This document shows, in pieces, positions 17,367 through 27,940 of a DNA stretch of 64,000 nt. The position numbers were made by a program, and so were the translations under genes. Every line of letters starts with the position of its first letter. The first letter of the stretch is position 1. This DNA comes from Micromonospora tulbaghiae (GTDB lineage: Bacteria; Actinomycetota; Actinomycetes; Mycobacteriales; Micromonosporaceae). The stretch covers positions 62,001 to 126,000 of the forward strand of contig NZ_FMCQ01000013.1 of the NCBI RefSeq assembly GCF_900091605.1, read 5' to 3'. The notes below the pieces were generated by a model. That model was not told the DNA's origin and did no database searches. It saw nothing but the letters and a program-made list of their open reading frames with translations.

Positions 17367-18232
17367 GCCGGCCTCTCGTGGTGTGCGCCGAGCGCGGCGG
17401 CGACGGCGGCGCGGTCGTCGGGGGTCTTGGCGATGGTGCCGATGGTCTGCACGACGTCGTCGGCGGCGAGGTCGGCGGCGCCGAGCACGGACAGCGCGGC
17501 GACCCAGTCGATGGCCTCGGCCATGCCGGGTGCCTTGTCCAGGCCGAGCGCGCGTACGTCGCCGACGAAGGTGGTCGCCGTGCGGATCAGCCCATCGGTG
17601 GCACCCGGCACGGCCCGCCGGACGATCTCGGTGGCGCGGCCCGGCTCCGGGAAGTCGATCCAGTGGTACAGGCAGCGGCGGCGCAGTGCGTCGTGCAGGT
17701 CGCGGCTGCGGTTGGAGGTGAGCACCACGACCGGCGGCGTGGCCGCGGTGAACGTGCCCAGCTCGGGGATGGTGATCCCGGACTCGCCGAGGAACTCGAA
17801 CAGCAGCGCCTCGAACTCGTCGTCGGCCCGGTCGATCTCGTCGATCAGCAGCACCGGCGGGACCGGTCCCGGGTGGCGTACCGCCCGCAGGATCGGCCGT
17901 TCCTGCAGGAACTCCGCGGCGAACAGGTCGGCGTCGGTGAGCGAGGCGTGGCGGGCCTCGGCCAGCCGGATGGCGAGCAACTGCCGCTGGTAGTTCCATT
18001 CGTACAGCGCCTCGCCGGGGGTCAGACCCTCGTAGCACTGCAGCCGGATCAGCGGGGTGTCCAGCGCCCGTGCCAGCGCCTTCGCCGCCGCGGTCTTGCC
18101 GACGCCGGGCTCGCCCTCGAGCAGCAGTGGCTTGCCCAGTTCCAGCGCGAGGAAGACGGCCATCGCCATGCCGTCGTCGGCCAGGTAGTCGACGGCGTCG
18201 AGCCGGCGCCGGACGTCCAGGGGATCCTTCAC
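17363..18232 (-). CDS. coxD: CoxD-like MoxR-type AAA+ ATPase
   Basis: 289 residues. I start at GTG 18232 (VKDPLDVRRRLDAVDYLADD) because it overlaps the upstream stop by four bases and aligns with the usual N-terminus. Longer starts lie inside the neighbour. Walker A is GEPGVGKTAAAKAL, Walker B is VLLIDEIDRAD, sensor 1 is VVLTSNRSRDL, and the arginine-finger region is LRRRCLYHW. CoxD ATPases work with CoxE to mature the Mo/Cu site. Chaperone role inferred from family and operon. Confidence 0.88.
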   Translation of the reverse strand: MKDPLDVRRRLDAVDYLADDGMAMAVFLALELGKPLLLEGEPGVGKTAAAKALARALDTPLIRLQCYEGLTPGEALYEWNYQRQLLAIRLAEARHASLTDADLFAAEFLQERPILRAVRHPGPVPPVLLIDEIDRADDEFEALLFEFLGESGITIPELGTFTAATPPVVVLTSNRSRDLHDALRRRCLYHWIDFPEPGRATEIVRRAVPGATDGLIRTATTFVGDVRALGLDKAPGMAEAIDWVAALSVLGAADLAADDVVQTIGTIAKTPDDRAAVAAALGAHHERPA

Positions 18233-18807
18233 CGCGCTTCGCCCGAGAGCAGCCGCCGGTAGTCCGCGCGGGTGTCCACGTCGATCGGCACCGGCCCGTC
18301 CACGGGGACCTCCGTGACCGGATACCGGCCGGAGTGCAGCAGCTTCCACACCGCCTTGTCGCCGTGCAGGACACGCAGCTCCGGCAGGACGTCACTGGCG
18401 AACCAGAACGGGTGGCCCAGGCCGTCGGCGTACCGGCACACCGCGAGCGGGGTGGCCGCCGCCGCGACGCGGCGTACGTCGGCGGCCCGTACGCCGGGCT
18501 GGTCGCCGAGCAGGAGCACGAGCCCGTCGGCGCGCGGGTCCACCGCCTGCGTCGCGGCGCGGACCGACGACCCGCAGCCAGTGCTGAACTCGGCGTTCTC
18601 GACGATTTGGACCCCGGTCAGGTCCACCCGCTCGCGGATCAGGTGGGCGGCGCCGCCGAGGGTCACCAGCAACTGGTCGAAGGCGCACGAGCGGGCCAGG
18701 TCGAGGGTGGCGTCGAGCAGCGTCCGCCCGCGGTACGGCAGTAGCTGTTTGGCCTCGCCGAGGCGCACCGAGGCCCCGGCGGCCAGGACCAGGCCGGTCA
18801 CGAACAC
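18229..18807 (-). CDS. MobA/MocA-like molybdenum cofactor cytidylyltransferase
   Basis: 192 residues from GTG 18807, three bases after the previous stop. The nucleotide-binding signature GLVLAAGASVRLGEAKQLL is followed by VLLLGDQPGV and GHPFWF, as in MocA-type transferases. These add CMP to molybdopterin to give the MCD cofactor that CO dehydrogenases use, which fits the operon. Position, domain and the biochemical need agree. The specificity for CTP is inferred. Confidence 0.85.
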   Translation of the reverse strand: MFVTGLVLAAGASVRLGEAKQLLPYRGRTLLDATLDLARSCAFDQLLVTLGGAAHLIRERVDLTGVQIVENAEFSTGCGSSVRAATQAVDPRADGLVLLLGDQPGVRAADVRRVAAAATPLAVCRYADGLGHPFWFASDVLPELRVLHGDKAVWKLLHSGRYPVTEVPVDGPVPIDVDTRADYRRLLSGEAR

Positions 18808-18809
18808 GG

Positions 18810-19676
18810 CTACGCCGCCACGTGCCGGTCGAGGCAGCCGGGGCAGCAGAACCAGTGGTCGGTGCCGTCGATCCGCACGTGTGGTGTGTCCGGCCCGACC
18901 AGGACGGTCATCCCGCACACCGGGTCGACTGCTTGCTGGGGGAGCGCGGCGGGTTGTGCGGGGGAGGAGGCGAGGCCGTCCACCCGGAGCGCCCGCACGA
19001 CCTCCGCCATGATCGACAGCGCGATCTCCTGCGGTGAGCGCGCCCCGATCTCCAGTCCGGCCGGGGTCCGGACCCGGGCGCGCTCCGCGTCGGACAGCTC
19101 CATCTCGTCGAGCACCGCCGCGCCGCGGGTACGGCTGGCGACCAGCGCGATGTGCCCCACTCCGGCATCCAGGGCGGCGCGGATGGCGTCCTGTTCGCCC
19201 TTGCCGAGGCCGGCCACCACGACCACCGTCGCGCCCGAGTGGTCACCGGACGTGGCCACCTCGAAGTCGAGGAAGGCGGCCAGCGTGGCCACCGCCGCGC
19301 TGATCGGCGTGTCGCCGACCAGACCCAGCACGGGTACGGGCAGCACCGGGCGCAGGAAGATCTCCAGCGCCCCGCCCGAGTGGCACGGGTTGACCACGAC
19401 CCGTGCGCCCGGGGTGTCGGGGAAGGCGGGCGCGCCGTCCGGCAGGACCCGCAGCAGCAGCGCGTTGCCGTCCCGGAGGGCGTCCAGGGCGGCCGCCCGC
19501 ACCGAGTTCTCGGCGCACATCCCGCCGACGAAACCCTCGATGGTGCCGTCCGGCAGGATCACGGCGTCGTCGCCGGGCCGGGCCGACGTCGGGTCCTGCG
19601 CCCGGACCACCGTGGCGTGCACGAACGGCGCGCGCGAGACGGTCAGATCACGCGTACGGCGGGCGATCGTCGTCAT
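18810..19676 (-). CDS. XdhC/CoxF-family maturation protein with C-terminal YHS domain
   Basis: 288 residues from ATG 19676. The front half has the XdhC/CoxI signature (ATVVRAQDPTSARPGDDAVI, then GTIEGFVGGMCAENSVR) and a Rossmann-like middle (VVVVAGLGKGEQDAIR, then LEIGARSPQEIALSIMAEVV). XdhC proteins bind molybdenum cofactor and deliver it to the enzyme. The last 40 residues are a YHS metal-binding domain: DPVCGMTV and FCCPGCLDRH. YHS domains bind copper or other soft metals, so the fusion may link cofactor delivery to copper supply. That is inference. Confidence 0.85.
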   Translation of the reverse strand: MTTIARRTRDLTVSRAPFVHATVVRAQDPTSARPGDDAVILPDGTIEGFVGGMCAENSVRAAALDALRDGNALLLRVLPDGAPAFPDTPGARVVVNPCHSGGALEIFLRPVLPVPVLGLVGDTPISAAVATLAAFLDFEVATSGDHSGATVVVVAGLGKGEQDAIRAALDAGVGHIALVASRTRGAAVLDEMELSDAERARVRTPAGLEIGARSPQEIALSIMAEVVRALRVDGLASSPAQPAALPQQAVDPVCGMTVLVGPDTPHVRIDGTDHWFCCPGCLDRHVAA

Positions 19677-19687
19677 GGCCACCTCCC

Positions 19688-22074
<2,387 letters not shown>

Positions 22075-22078
<4 letters not shown>

Positions 22079-22623
22079 ACGACGCTCCCGGCGGGCTGGC
22101 CGGCGTTGTCGATCTCGCCGGCTTCGCGTGATTCGGTGGTCTCGGTGACCGCGGCGGCGGCGTTCGCCTCGTGTACGGCGGCCCAGCGCACCGAGCGCAC
22201 GATGGTGGCGTAACCCGTACAGCGGCAGATCTGACCGGAGATCGCCTCCCGGATCTCCGCCTCGGTCGGGTCCGGGTTGCGGTCGAGAAGTGCGCGGGCC
22301 GTCATCATCATGCCGGGGGTGCAGAAGCCGCACTGCAGGCCGTGGCACTGGATGAAGCCCTGCTGGACCGGATCGAGCTCCGCGCCCTTCGCCAAGCCCT
22401 CGACGGTACGCACCTGGTGCCCGCCGGCCATCGCGGCCAGCACGGTGCACGACTTCACCGGTTCGCCGTCGAGCCAGACGACGCAGGTGCCGCAGTTGCT
22501 GGTGTCGCAGCCCGAGTGCGTGCCGGTCAGGCCCAGCACGTCGCGCAGGAAGTGCACCAGCAGCAGGCGACCCTCGATCTCCCGGGTGACCTCGACGTCG
22601 TTGACGGTCATGGTGACCTGCAT
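22075..22623 (-). CDS. coxS: carbon monoxide dehydrogenase small [2Fe-2S] subunit
   Basis: 182 residues. The N-terminal ferredoxin-type cluster is bound by GCDTSNCGTC plus a later Cys in VKSCTVL. The C-terminal cluster is bound by CHGLQCGFCTPG and CRCTGY. Both clusters carry electrons from molybdenum to FAD. About 20 residues at the end (ATVTETTESREAGEIDN region) go beyond the usual length and are rich in Ala, Glu and Thr. Two bases separate it from coxM, and it overlaps coxL by four. Confidence 0.95.
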
Positions 22624-22625
22624 GC

Positions 22626-23498
22626 TCAGCTCCTCGCCCGTTCCACGGCCCGGCGCAGGGTCCGTCTGGTCAGCTCGTCGGCCAGGTGCCGCTTGTAGTC
22701 CGCGCTGCCCCGCTGGTCGGTTGCCGGATCACAGCTACGGGCGGCGATCGCACCGGCCTGCTCGAAGAGGCTCTCGCTGGGCTCCTGCCCGCGCAGCGCC
22801 GCCGAGATCTCCGGGATGCCCGTGGTGTTCGGGCCCACCGCGGCCAGCCCGACCCGGGCGTCGGAGATCACGCCGCCGTCGAGCCAGACCGCCGCGCCGG
22901 CCGAGACCACTGCCCAGTCGCCGGCACGGCGCTCGACCTTCTCGTAGGCGCTGCCGCAGCCGGGTCGCACCGGCAGCCGTATCTCGACCAGGATCTCCCC
23001 GTCACCGACGGCCGTCTCGTACGGCCCGACGTGGAACTCCTCCATGGACACCAGCCGTTCGGCGCCGCCCGGCCCACGGATCACGCAGCTCGCGTCCAGG
23101 GCGGTGCAGACCGCGGACAGGTCCTCCGACGGGTCCGCCTGGCACAGGGAGCCGCCGAGTGTGCCCCGGTTGCGCACCACCGGATCGGCGATCACCCGTT
23201 CGGCGTCGGCGAAGATCGGGAAGGCCGCCGTCAGGGTGGCGGACTCGAGCAGTTCCCGATGCCGGGTCAGCGCACCGATGCGCATCTCGCCGGGGCCCGC
23301 CTCGATGTAGCCGAGCTCGTCGTGCAGATCGTTGATGTCGATGAGATAGTCGAAACTGGCCAGCCGCAGCTTCATCATCGGCAGCAGGCTGTGCCCGCCG
23401 GCGATCAGCCGTGACGTGCTGCCCAGCCGCTCCATCAGGCTGATGGCGTGGTCCACACTGGTCGCTCGTTCGTACTCGAACGGGGCCGGCACCTGCAT
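22626..23498 (-). CDS. coxM: carbon monoxide dehydrogenase medium FAD subunit
   Basis: 290 residues, first gene of the cox operon, ATG 23498 with a strong ribosome site (GGAGGTG). FAD-binding motifs are AGGHSLLPMMKLR and the double-glycine segment TLGGSLCQADPSED. The C-terminal CO dehydrogenase flavoprotein domain ends at RRTLRRAVERARS. It passes electrons from the iron-sulfur subunit to quinone. The promoter must lie in the 108 bases upstream, which hold a large inverted repeat. Confidence 0.93.
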   Translation of the reverse strand: MQVPAPFEYERATSVDHAISLMERLGSTSRLIAGGHSLLPMMKLRLASFDYLIDINDLHDELGYIEAGPGEMRIGALTRHRELLESATLTAAFPIFADAERVIADPVVRNRGTLGGSLCQADPSEDLSAVCTALDASCVIRGPGGAERLVSMEEFHVGPYETAVGDGEILVEIRLPVRPGCGSAYEKVERRAGDWAVVSAGAAVWLDGGVISDARVGLAAVGPNTTGIPEISAALRGQEPSESLFEQAGAIAARSCDPATDQRGSADYKRHLADELTRRTLRRAVERARS

Positions 23499-23543
23499 AT
23501 CGCACCTCCGGAAGTCGTCAATGTGGTGCCGGTGCCCGCGGAA

Positions 23544-23583
23544 GTCAACGCCGACCTAAGCAAGTCCTTAGGTCGGCGTTGAC
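23544..23583. promoter_or_regulatory. 17-bp perfect inverted repeat between coxM and the divergent xdhC gene
   Basis: GTCAACGCCGACCTAAG (23544-23560), six bases CAAGTC, then its exact reverse complement (23567-23583). It lies 46 bases before coxM and about 25-33 bases before the divergent gene, with no stop codon near either side, so it is not a normal terminator. It could be a strong operator for a dimeric regulator shared by both directions, or an RNA hairpin in one leader. The long perfect arms are seen directly. The role is inferred. Confidence 0.75.
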
Positions 23584-23615
23584 GGTGCCGCTGCTGCTCA
23601 CGGATCGTGCGGCCC

Positions 23616-24689
23616 ATGCGAGACATCGTCGACGGGTTGACCGCGTGGCGTGCCGCAGGCGTCCGGTTCGCCGTCGCGACAGTCGTGCGGACCTGGAGGT
23701 CGGCGCCCAGACCGGCGGGTGCGGCCATGGCGGTCTGCGCCGACGGCGAGGTCGTCGGCAGCATCTCGGGAGGATGCGTCGAGGGCGCGGTTTACGAACT
23801 CTGCCGGGAGGCCATACGGACCGGCCAGGCGCGCACCGAGACCTACGGGGTCGGCGACGACGACGCCTTCGAGGTGGGCCTGACCTGCGGTGGCACCATC
23901 GAGGTCCTGGTGCAGCCGGACGTCGTGCTGACCGAGCCCGACGCGGTGCTCGCCGCCATCCGCGCGGGCGAGCCGGTGGCGACGGCGTCGGCCGGGAAGG
24001 CCCAGATGGTGGTCTGGCCCGACCGGGTGGCCGGCACCCTCGGTGACGCCGACCTGGACCGCGCGGTGGCGCGGCAGGCCGAGGGCATGCTCGCCCTCGG
24101 CACCACGGGAACCATCCAACTCGGTGCGCGCGGGCAGCAGCGGCACGACGAGGTGTCCGTCTTCGTCCAGTCGTACCTGCCGCCGCCACGGATGATCGTG
24201 TTCGGCGCGATCGACTTCGCCGTCGCGGTGGCCCGGATCGGCCGCTTCCTCGGCTACCACGTCACGGTGTGCGACGCCCGTCCGGTGTTCGCCACCCGCA
24301 AACGCTTCCCCGACGCCGACGACCTCGTCGTCCAGTGGCCGCACACGTACCTGGCGTCGACGGCAGTCGACGAGCGCACGGTGCTCTGCGTCCTCACCCA
24401 CGACCCGAAGTTCGACGTCCCGCTGCTCCAGGTCGCCCTGCGCACCCCGGCCCGCTACATCGGCGCGATGGGCAGCCGCCGCACCCACGCCGACCGGCTG
24501 CGGCGCCTGCGCGAGGCGGGCGTGGACGAGGCCGCCCTCGCCCGGCTCTCCTCGCCGATCGGGCTCGACCTGGGGGCACGCACGCCGGAGGAGACCGCCG
24601 TCGCGATCGCCGCCGAGTTCGTCGCCCTGGCCGCGGGAGGCTCCGGCCGGCGGCTGACGGACCTCGACACCCCGATCCACCACCGCTGA
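23616..24689 (+). CDS. XdhC/CoxI-family protein, divergent from the cox operon
   Basis: 357 residues from ATG 23616 (or 360 from GTG 23607). It has the two usual XdhC parts. The N-terminal domain contains ATVVRTWRSAPRPAGAAMAV and the Cys motif SISGGCVEGAVYELCREA with LTCGGTIEVL. The Rossmann domain contains RMIVFGAIDFAVAVARIGRF and YIGAMGSRRTHADRL, LSSPIGLDLGARTPEE. Family members load molybdenum cofactor into molybdo-hydroxylases. In the first Rossmann motif the usual G-x-G-x-x-A reads GAIDFAVA, a departure worth noting. It is one of two XdhC-like proteins of this locus, on the other side of the promoter palindrome. Confidence 0.88.
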   Translation: MRDIVDGLTAWRAAGVRFAVATVVRTWRSAPRPAGAAMAVCADGEVVGSISGGCVEGAVYELCREAIRTGQARTETYGVGDDDAFEVGLTCGGTIEVLVQPDVVLTEPDAVLAAIRAGEPVATASAGKAQMVVWPDRVAGTLGDADLDRAVARQAEGMLALGTTGTIQLGARGQQRHDEVSVFVQSYLPPPRMIVFGAIDFAVAVARIGRFLGYHVTVCDARPVFATRKRFPDADDLVVQWPHTYLASTAVDERTVLCVLTHDPKFDVPLLQVALRTPARYIGAMGSRRTHADRLRRLREAGVDEAALARLSSPIGLDLGARTPEETAVAIAAEFVALAAGGSGRRLTDLDTPIHHR

Positions 24690-24709
24690 GCGGACCAGCG
24701 GCGCACGTG

Positions 24710-25814
24710 TCACCCCCGGCTCAGGCCGAGCGCCTCGTCCACCCGGTCCAGCACCGCCACGTCGTCGTGGCCGACACCGCGCAGCAGGTCGATGGCGGTC
24801 GCCCGGATCTGCCCGACGATCATGGTGACCGGCAGTGGCGGGTCGGCCCGCAGCAGGCCCGCGGCGATCCGTACCGCCTCCAGGGCCGCCGTGTCGGCCT
24901 GCTGTGCGTGCCGGTCGGCGTCGGCGCCGGTGAGGTCGTGGGCCATGGCCTCACCGGCCGACCGTACGGCGGAGGTCAGCGCGCCGATCGCGGCGGCCAG
25001 CTCCGGCGGGGGTGGCGGTGTGCCGGCGGGTCAGGGTTACGCCCGCCCGGGTCAGCACGCGGATGTTGCGAGCGGCGTAGTCGAGCTGCCGTAACGTGGC
25101 CTCCACCTCGGCGAGCTTGTCCAGGTGCCGGCGGCGCAGTCCCAGGCGCAGCGTCTCGCCGGTGGCGAGCACGGCGGCCTGCATCTCGGCGACGCAGTCG
25201 TCCACCTGCCGTGCCCGGTCCAGCGCGGCGCGGGCGGCGTCCTCGTCGCAGCTTCGCAGCGCCGCGTTGACCTGGTCGAGCAGATCGGCCAGGTCGGTGT
25301 AGCTGCGCCGGGCCTGCGCCACCAGTGGCGCCAGCGGGTCGCGGGCGGCCATCAGTTGGCTGGCGGCCAGTGCCACCACGCCGCCGATGAGCGCGTCGAC
25401 GAAGCGGAACGGCATCAGCGTCCCGTTCGGCGCGGAGACCACCACCAGGTACATGGCCGAGACGCTTGCCTGCACGACCAGGGCACGGCGGGCCCCGATC
25501 ACCACGAGCGTCGTGGTGGTCAGCAGCAGCACCAGCAGAACCGTCTCGGTGCCCGGGCCCAGCGCGTACACCAGCAGCTCCGCGACGAGTACGGCGGCTG
25601 CCACGGCGAGCAGGATCTCGACGGTCTGCCGCAACCGTCGACCGCGGGACTCGCCGAGCACGACGAGCGCGGCGGTCGGTGCGAAGAACGGGTCCGGGTG
25701 GCGGATCACCACCGCCGCCACGAACCAGGCGACCACCGCGGCAGCGGTCAGCTCGACCACTGTCATCCCGTCGCCCCGCAACCGCGCGACGGCGTCGCGT
25801 ACCCAGGTCCGCAC
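24710..25814 (-). pseudogene. FUSC/aromatic acid exporter-like membrane protein, frameshifted
   Basis: The front part (24951-25814, GTG start with AAAGGGG upstream) has an N-terminal hydrophobic bundle of about five to six helices (VELTAAAVVAWFVAAVVI, PTAALVVLG, ILLAVAAAVLVAELLVYA, TVLLVLLLTTTTLVVIG) and a long coiled region, as in FUSC proteins. The frame then runs out into an Arg-rich tail. In the next frame the text goes on naturally: ELAAAIGALTSAVR, then GEAMAHDLTGADADRHA to the stop at 24710. One extra C (minus strand) in a run of five at 25008-25012 explains the break, and without it the protein would be 367 residues. It is either a real mutation, a phase-variable tract or a sequence error. 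Confidence 0.75.
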
Positions 25815-26152
25815 CGGTGGTGCCCCTTTCGCCGGGCGGACCTGGACCGGCCGCCGATCGATCTTCTGCGAGGAGGGCCACTACCCCGGCTGTGACCTGC
25901 TCAATCGTTCGGGTGGCGGGTGGCGGGTGGCGGGTGGCGGGTGGCGGGTGGCGGGTGGCCGACGACGGCCATAGACAGTTGTCCGACGACGACTACCTCA
26001 CCCACCCCCGATGGCATGAAGTCACCCACGCCGCGGCCGGCACCCACCACCTCATGACCGGCGAAACGCCTCCGTGGTTGACGGTCGCCGCTGCAACGAT
26101 GATCCTGACCGCCGACACGCTGCACGGCGAGCGCGAACCTGGGGAGCCGGAT
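25815..26152. other. intergenic region with heptamer repeat before the membrane-protein gene
   Basis: 338 bases without a gene that I trust. It contains the divergent promoter of the FUSC gene, the seven-copy heptamer repeat, and about 190 bases upstream of the membrane-protein start. An open frame runs through it on the plus strand, but its composition is that of the repeat and the antisense of FUSC. Confidence 0.4.
25911..25959. repeat. seven tandem copies of GGGTGGC
   Basis: Seven perfect head-to-tail copies of the heptamer GGGTGGC. The plus strand carries runs of GGG and GG at a regular spacing, so it could fold into a G-quadruplex. The copy number probably varies between strains. It lies about 100 bases upstream of the FUSC start on the minus strand and 194 bases before the membrane-protein start. 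Confidence 0.97.
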
Positions 26153-26719
26153 GTGGATACGCCTAACGAACGCGCGTTTCAGGCACTGCTCGCCGAGTAC
26201 TCGGGCCTGCTGCAGCTCATCGACCGCAAGGCGACAGTGATCGCAACGCTGGTGACCTTCCACATCACGGCAGTAGCCACGATCGTCGGATTGTTGGTCG
26301 CACGCAAGGGCGACGTACGTCTCCTGGTTCTCGTACCGCTGATCTCGTCGACGCTCGGCCTGCTTGTCGCATCGCAGGACCGCGACGCGCGGATGGCCGA
26401 ATCCTACGTGGAGACGACGCTCCGGCCGCTTGTCGAGGAGGCCAGCGGGGAAAGCCGCCTGTGGCGGTGGAGTGAGCACCTCGTCCATGGCCGGGATGCC
26501 GTGGTGGTAGCGATAACCAGGGCGGTCCCCCTGGGAGTGCTCTTTCCCGGGCTGGCCATCCTGTCGTTGGTGGCGACGGTGCCTCACATGCGTTCCTGGC
26601 TCGACTGGATGGGCTGGTCCGTCGGCCTGCTCCTGACAATTCTCTTGATCGTGGGTTGGCTGGAGCACGGCGCGCTGTTGGCCCGGCGCCTGCTCTCGCT
26701 TCTGCGGCGGACCGGATGA
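26153..26719 (+). CDS. four-helix membrane protein, coupled to a cREC protein
   Basis: 188 residues from GTG 26153 with GGGGAG six bases upstream. An amphipathic start (NERAFQALLAEYSGLLQLID) is followed by two membrane helices (VIATLVTFHITAVATIVGLL and LLVLVPLISSTLGLLV), a soluble middle (QDRDARMAESYVETTLRPLV ... LWRWSEHLVHG) and two more helices (VPLGVLFPGLAILSLVATV and WSVGLLLTILLIVGW). I recall similar uncharacterised actinobacterial membrane proteins, but no function. Its stop overlaps the next start (ATGA), so the two products are made together. It could be an effector or sensor in a signalling pair. That is inference. Confidence 0.75.
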   Translation: MDTPNERAFQALLAEYSGLLQLIDRKATVIATLVTFHITAVATIVGLLVARKGDVRLLVLVPLISSTLGLLVASQDRDARMAESYVETTLRPLVEEASGESRLWRWSEHLVHGRDAVVVAITRAVPLGVLFPGLAILSLVATVPHMRSWLDWMGWSVGLLLTILLIVGWLEHGALLARRLLSLLRRTG

Positions 26720-27129
26720 CCCTGGGCACGCCGGTCGGTGGCGGGTCTGCCGAGGATGGTGGCGTGGATGACGAGACGCTGCCCGGAATCGTGCTGGTCG
26801 ACGACCTGCGCTCGTTTCTCGACGGCCGGGTGGCGCACGTGGCGCGCACCAGCGGGGCCGGCGTCGAGGCGCTGGCGCGATACCGCGATCAGCGACTGGA
26901 CGAGCTGTGGCTCGATCACGACCTCGGCGAGGACGACACGATCTGGCCGGTCGTCGAGGTGCTGGAGCGGGCGGCGTTCGATGGGCGTCCGTTCGACGTC
27001 GGTGTGGTGTACGTCCACTCGGCGAACCCGGCCGGCTCCGAGAGGATCATGCAGACGTTGCGGCGCTGGGGGTACCACGTCCGCTCGGCGGCCGGCTCAC
27101 CGTATGTCGGCTACCGGGCCGCCCGCTGA
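26716..27129 (+). CDS. cyclic-phosphate processing receiver (cREC) domain protein
   Basis: 137 residues from ATG 26716, which overlaps the stop of the membrane-protein gene. GTG 26767 is an alternative start closer to the domain. The core IVLVDDLRSFLDGR, then LDELWLDHDLGEDDTIWPVV, then VGVVYVHSANPAGSERIMQ and LRRWGYHVR matches the cREC family, a receiver-like domain predicted to process cyclic phosphates. Conserved acidic residues (DD, DHDLG) are those of a phosphate/metal site. The family is mostly predicted from gene context, often beside conflict or RNA-repair genes. Here it sits with a membrane protein only. Confidence 0.7.
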   Translation: MTLGTPVGGGSAEDGGVDDETLPGIVLVDDLRSFLDGRVAHVARTSGAGVEALARYRDQRLDELWLDHDLGEDDTIWPVVEVLERAAFDGRPFDVGVVYVHSANPAGSERIMQTLRRWGYHVRSAAGSPYVGYRAAR

Positions 27130-27151
27130 CCAGCCGCAGCCGGTGCGGCAA

Positions 27152-27167
27152 GCCATCGCGCGATGGC
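27152..27167. terminator. 16-bp perfect palindrome between convergent genes
   Basis: GCCATCGCGCGATGGC is a perfect palindrome, which gives a stem with almost no loop. It lies between two genes that point at each other. It may contribute to transcription termination or be a protein site. Weak evidence for either. Confidence 0.35.
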
Positions 27168-27172
27168 GGGAG

Positions 27173-27940
27173 CTAGCCCCGCGTGTCGCGTTCCCGGGTC
27201 AGGATGGCGGCGCTGACCTCGTGCACGAACGCCCTGACCTCGTCGAACCGGCCGGGATCGCTGTCCTGGCCGGAGTCGTACCACCAGTCGCGCGCCCAGA
27301 CGACGAGGCCGGCCCATCGCGGGCAGGCGGTGGCGGTCTGGTCGGCGGCCTGCCGCTTGGACAGTTGCCGGCCGTTGCGCAGGCGCTGGTAGGCGCGGCA
27401 GAGGGTGAGCACCGCGTACGACTGGGCTCCGGGTGTGGTCATCTGGGTCACCCAGGCCGGCCAGTCACGGACGTGGTCCAGCAGGGCCGAGCGGACGAGG
27501 CCGGGTTCGACGGCGGGCAGCAGCTCGTCGGCCGGGGGCCCCAGCAGCGTACGGCCGTAGTCGCGCACGGCGGCCCAGGTCACGACGCGGTGGGTGGTGG
27601 CGGGCAGCAGGTGCAGCAACTCGCCGGGGCTGATCCGGGCGATCAGGTGGTCCCGGCCGCCGACGGCGCGCACCGCGTCCAGTGACACGTATTCCACCTC
27701 GATCCGGCCCGCCCACTGCGGATGCCGCCGGTCGAGATCCGCGTGCAGTCCGGCGAGTCCGTCGATGAGCTTCTCGTCCGGGTCGCCGGCGAGGACCGCG
27801 AGCAGGTCCAGGTCGCTGCGATTCGCGGCGAAGTCGCCTGCCACCAGCGACCCGTGCAGGTAGAGACCCAGAAGCCGGCCGGCCAGCGCACGGTGCCACG
27901 CGTCGCGGAGATCGGAGAGAACCGGGTCGGCTGGGAGCAT
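27173..27940 (-). CDS. nucleotidyltransferase of the aminoglycoside adenylyltransferase (ANT 9/3'') type
   Basis: 255 residues from ATG 27940 with AGGATC upstream. The polymerase-beta-type site LYLHGSLVAGDF ... RSDLDLL gives the G-S-x(8-11)-S-D-x-D signature near residue 30-50. The C-terminal DUF4111 helical half contains TLCRAYQRLRNGRQLSKRQA, which matches AadA-like enzymes. It could inactivate streptomycin/spectinomycin-type antibiotics by adenylylation in the cytoplasm. In environmental actinobacteria the real substrate is often not tested. The much longer open frame upstream on the same strand is antisense to the ABC transporter and is not coding. Confidence 0.8.
   Translation of the reverse strand: MLPADPVLSDLRDAWHRALAGRLLGLYLHGSLVAGDFAANRSDLDLLAVLAGDPDEKLIDGLAGLHADLDRRHPQWAGRIEVEYVSLDAVRAVGGRDHLIARISPGELLHLLPATTHRVVTWAAVRDYGRTLLGPPADELLPAVEPGLVRSALLDHVRDWPAWVTQMTTPGAQSYAVLTLCRAYQRLRNGRQLSKRQAADQTATACPRWAGLVVWARDWWYDSGQDSDPGRFDEVRAFVHEVSAAILTRERDTRG

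Noticed and set aside
23544..23583. Cox palindrome as a transcription terminator
   Set aside because: It lies between two genes that run away from each other, so no transcript needs to end there.
24710..24946. Separate 78-residue gene
   Set aside because: Its frame continues upstream into the FUSC protein once one base is removed at 25008-25012. It is the C-terminus of that gene.
25911..25959. Heptamer array as a CRISPR or origin
   Set aside because: Repeats are seven bases with no spacers, and no dnaA boxes or cas genes are near.
26153..26719. Membrane protein as a Pycsar TM effector
   Set aside because: No nucleotide cyclase is next to it and the sequence does not show the family pattern that I know. 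The neighbour is a cREC protein instead.
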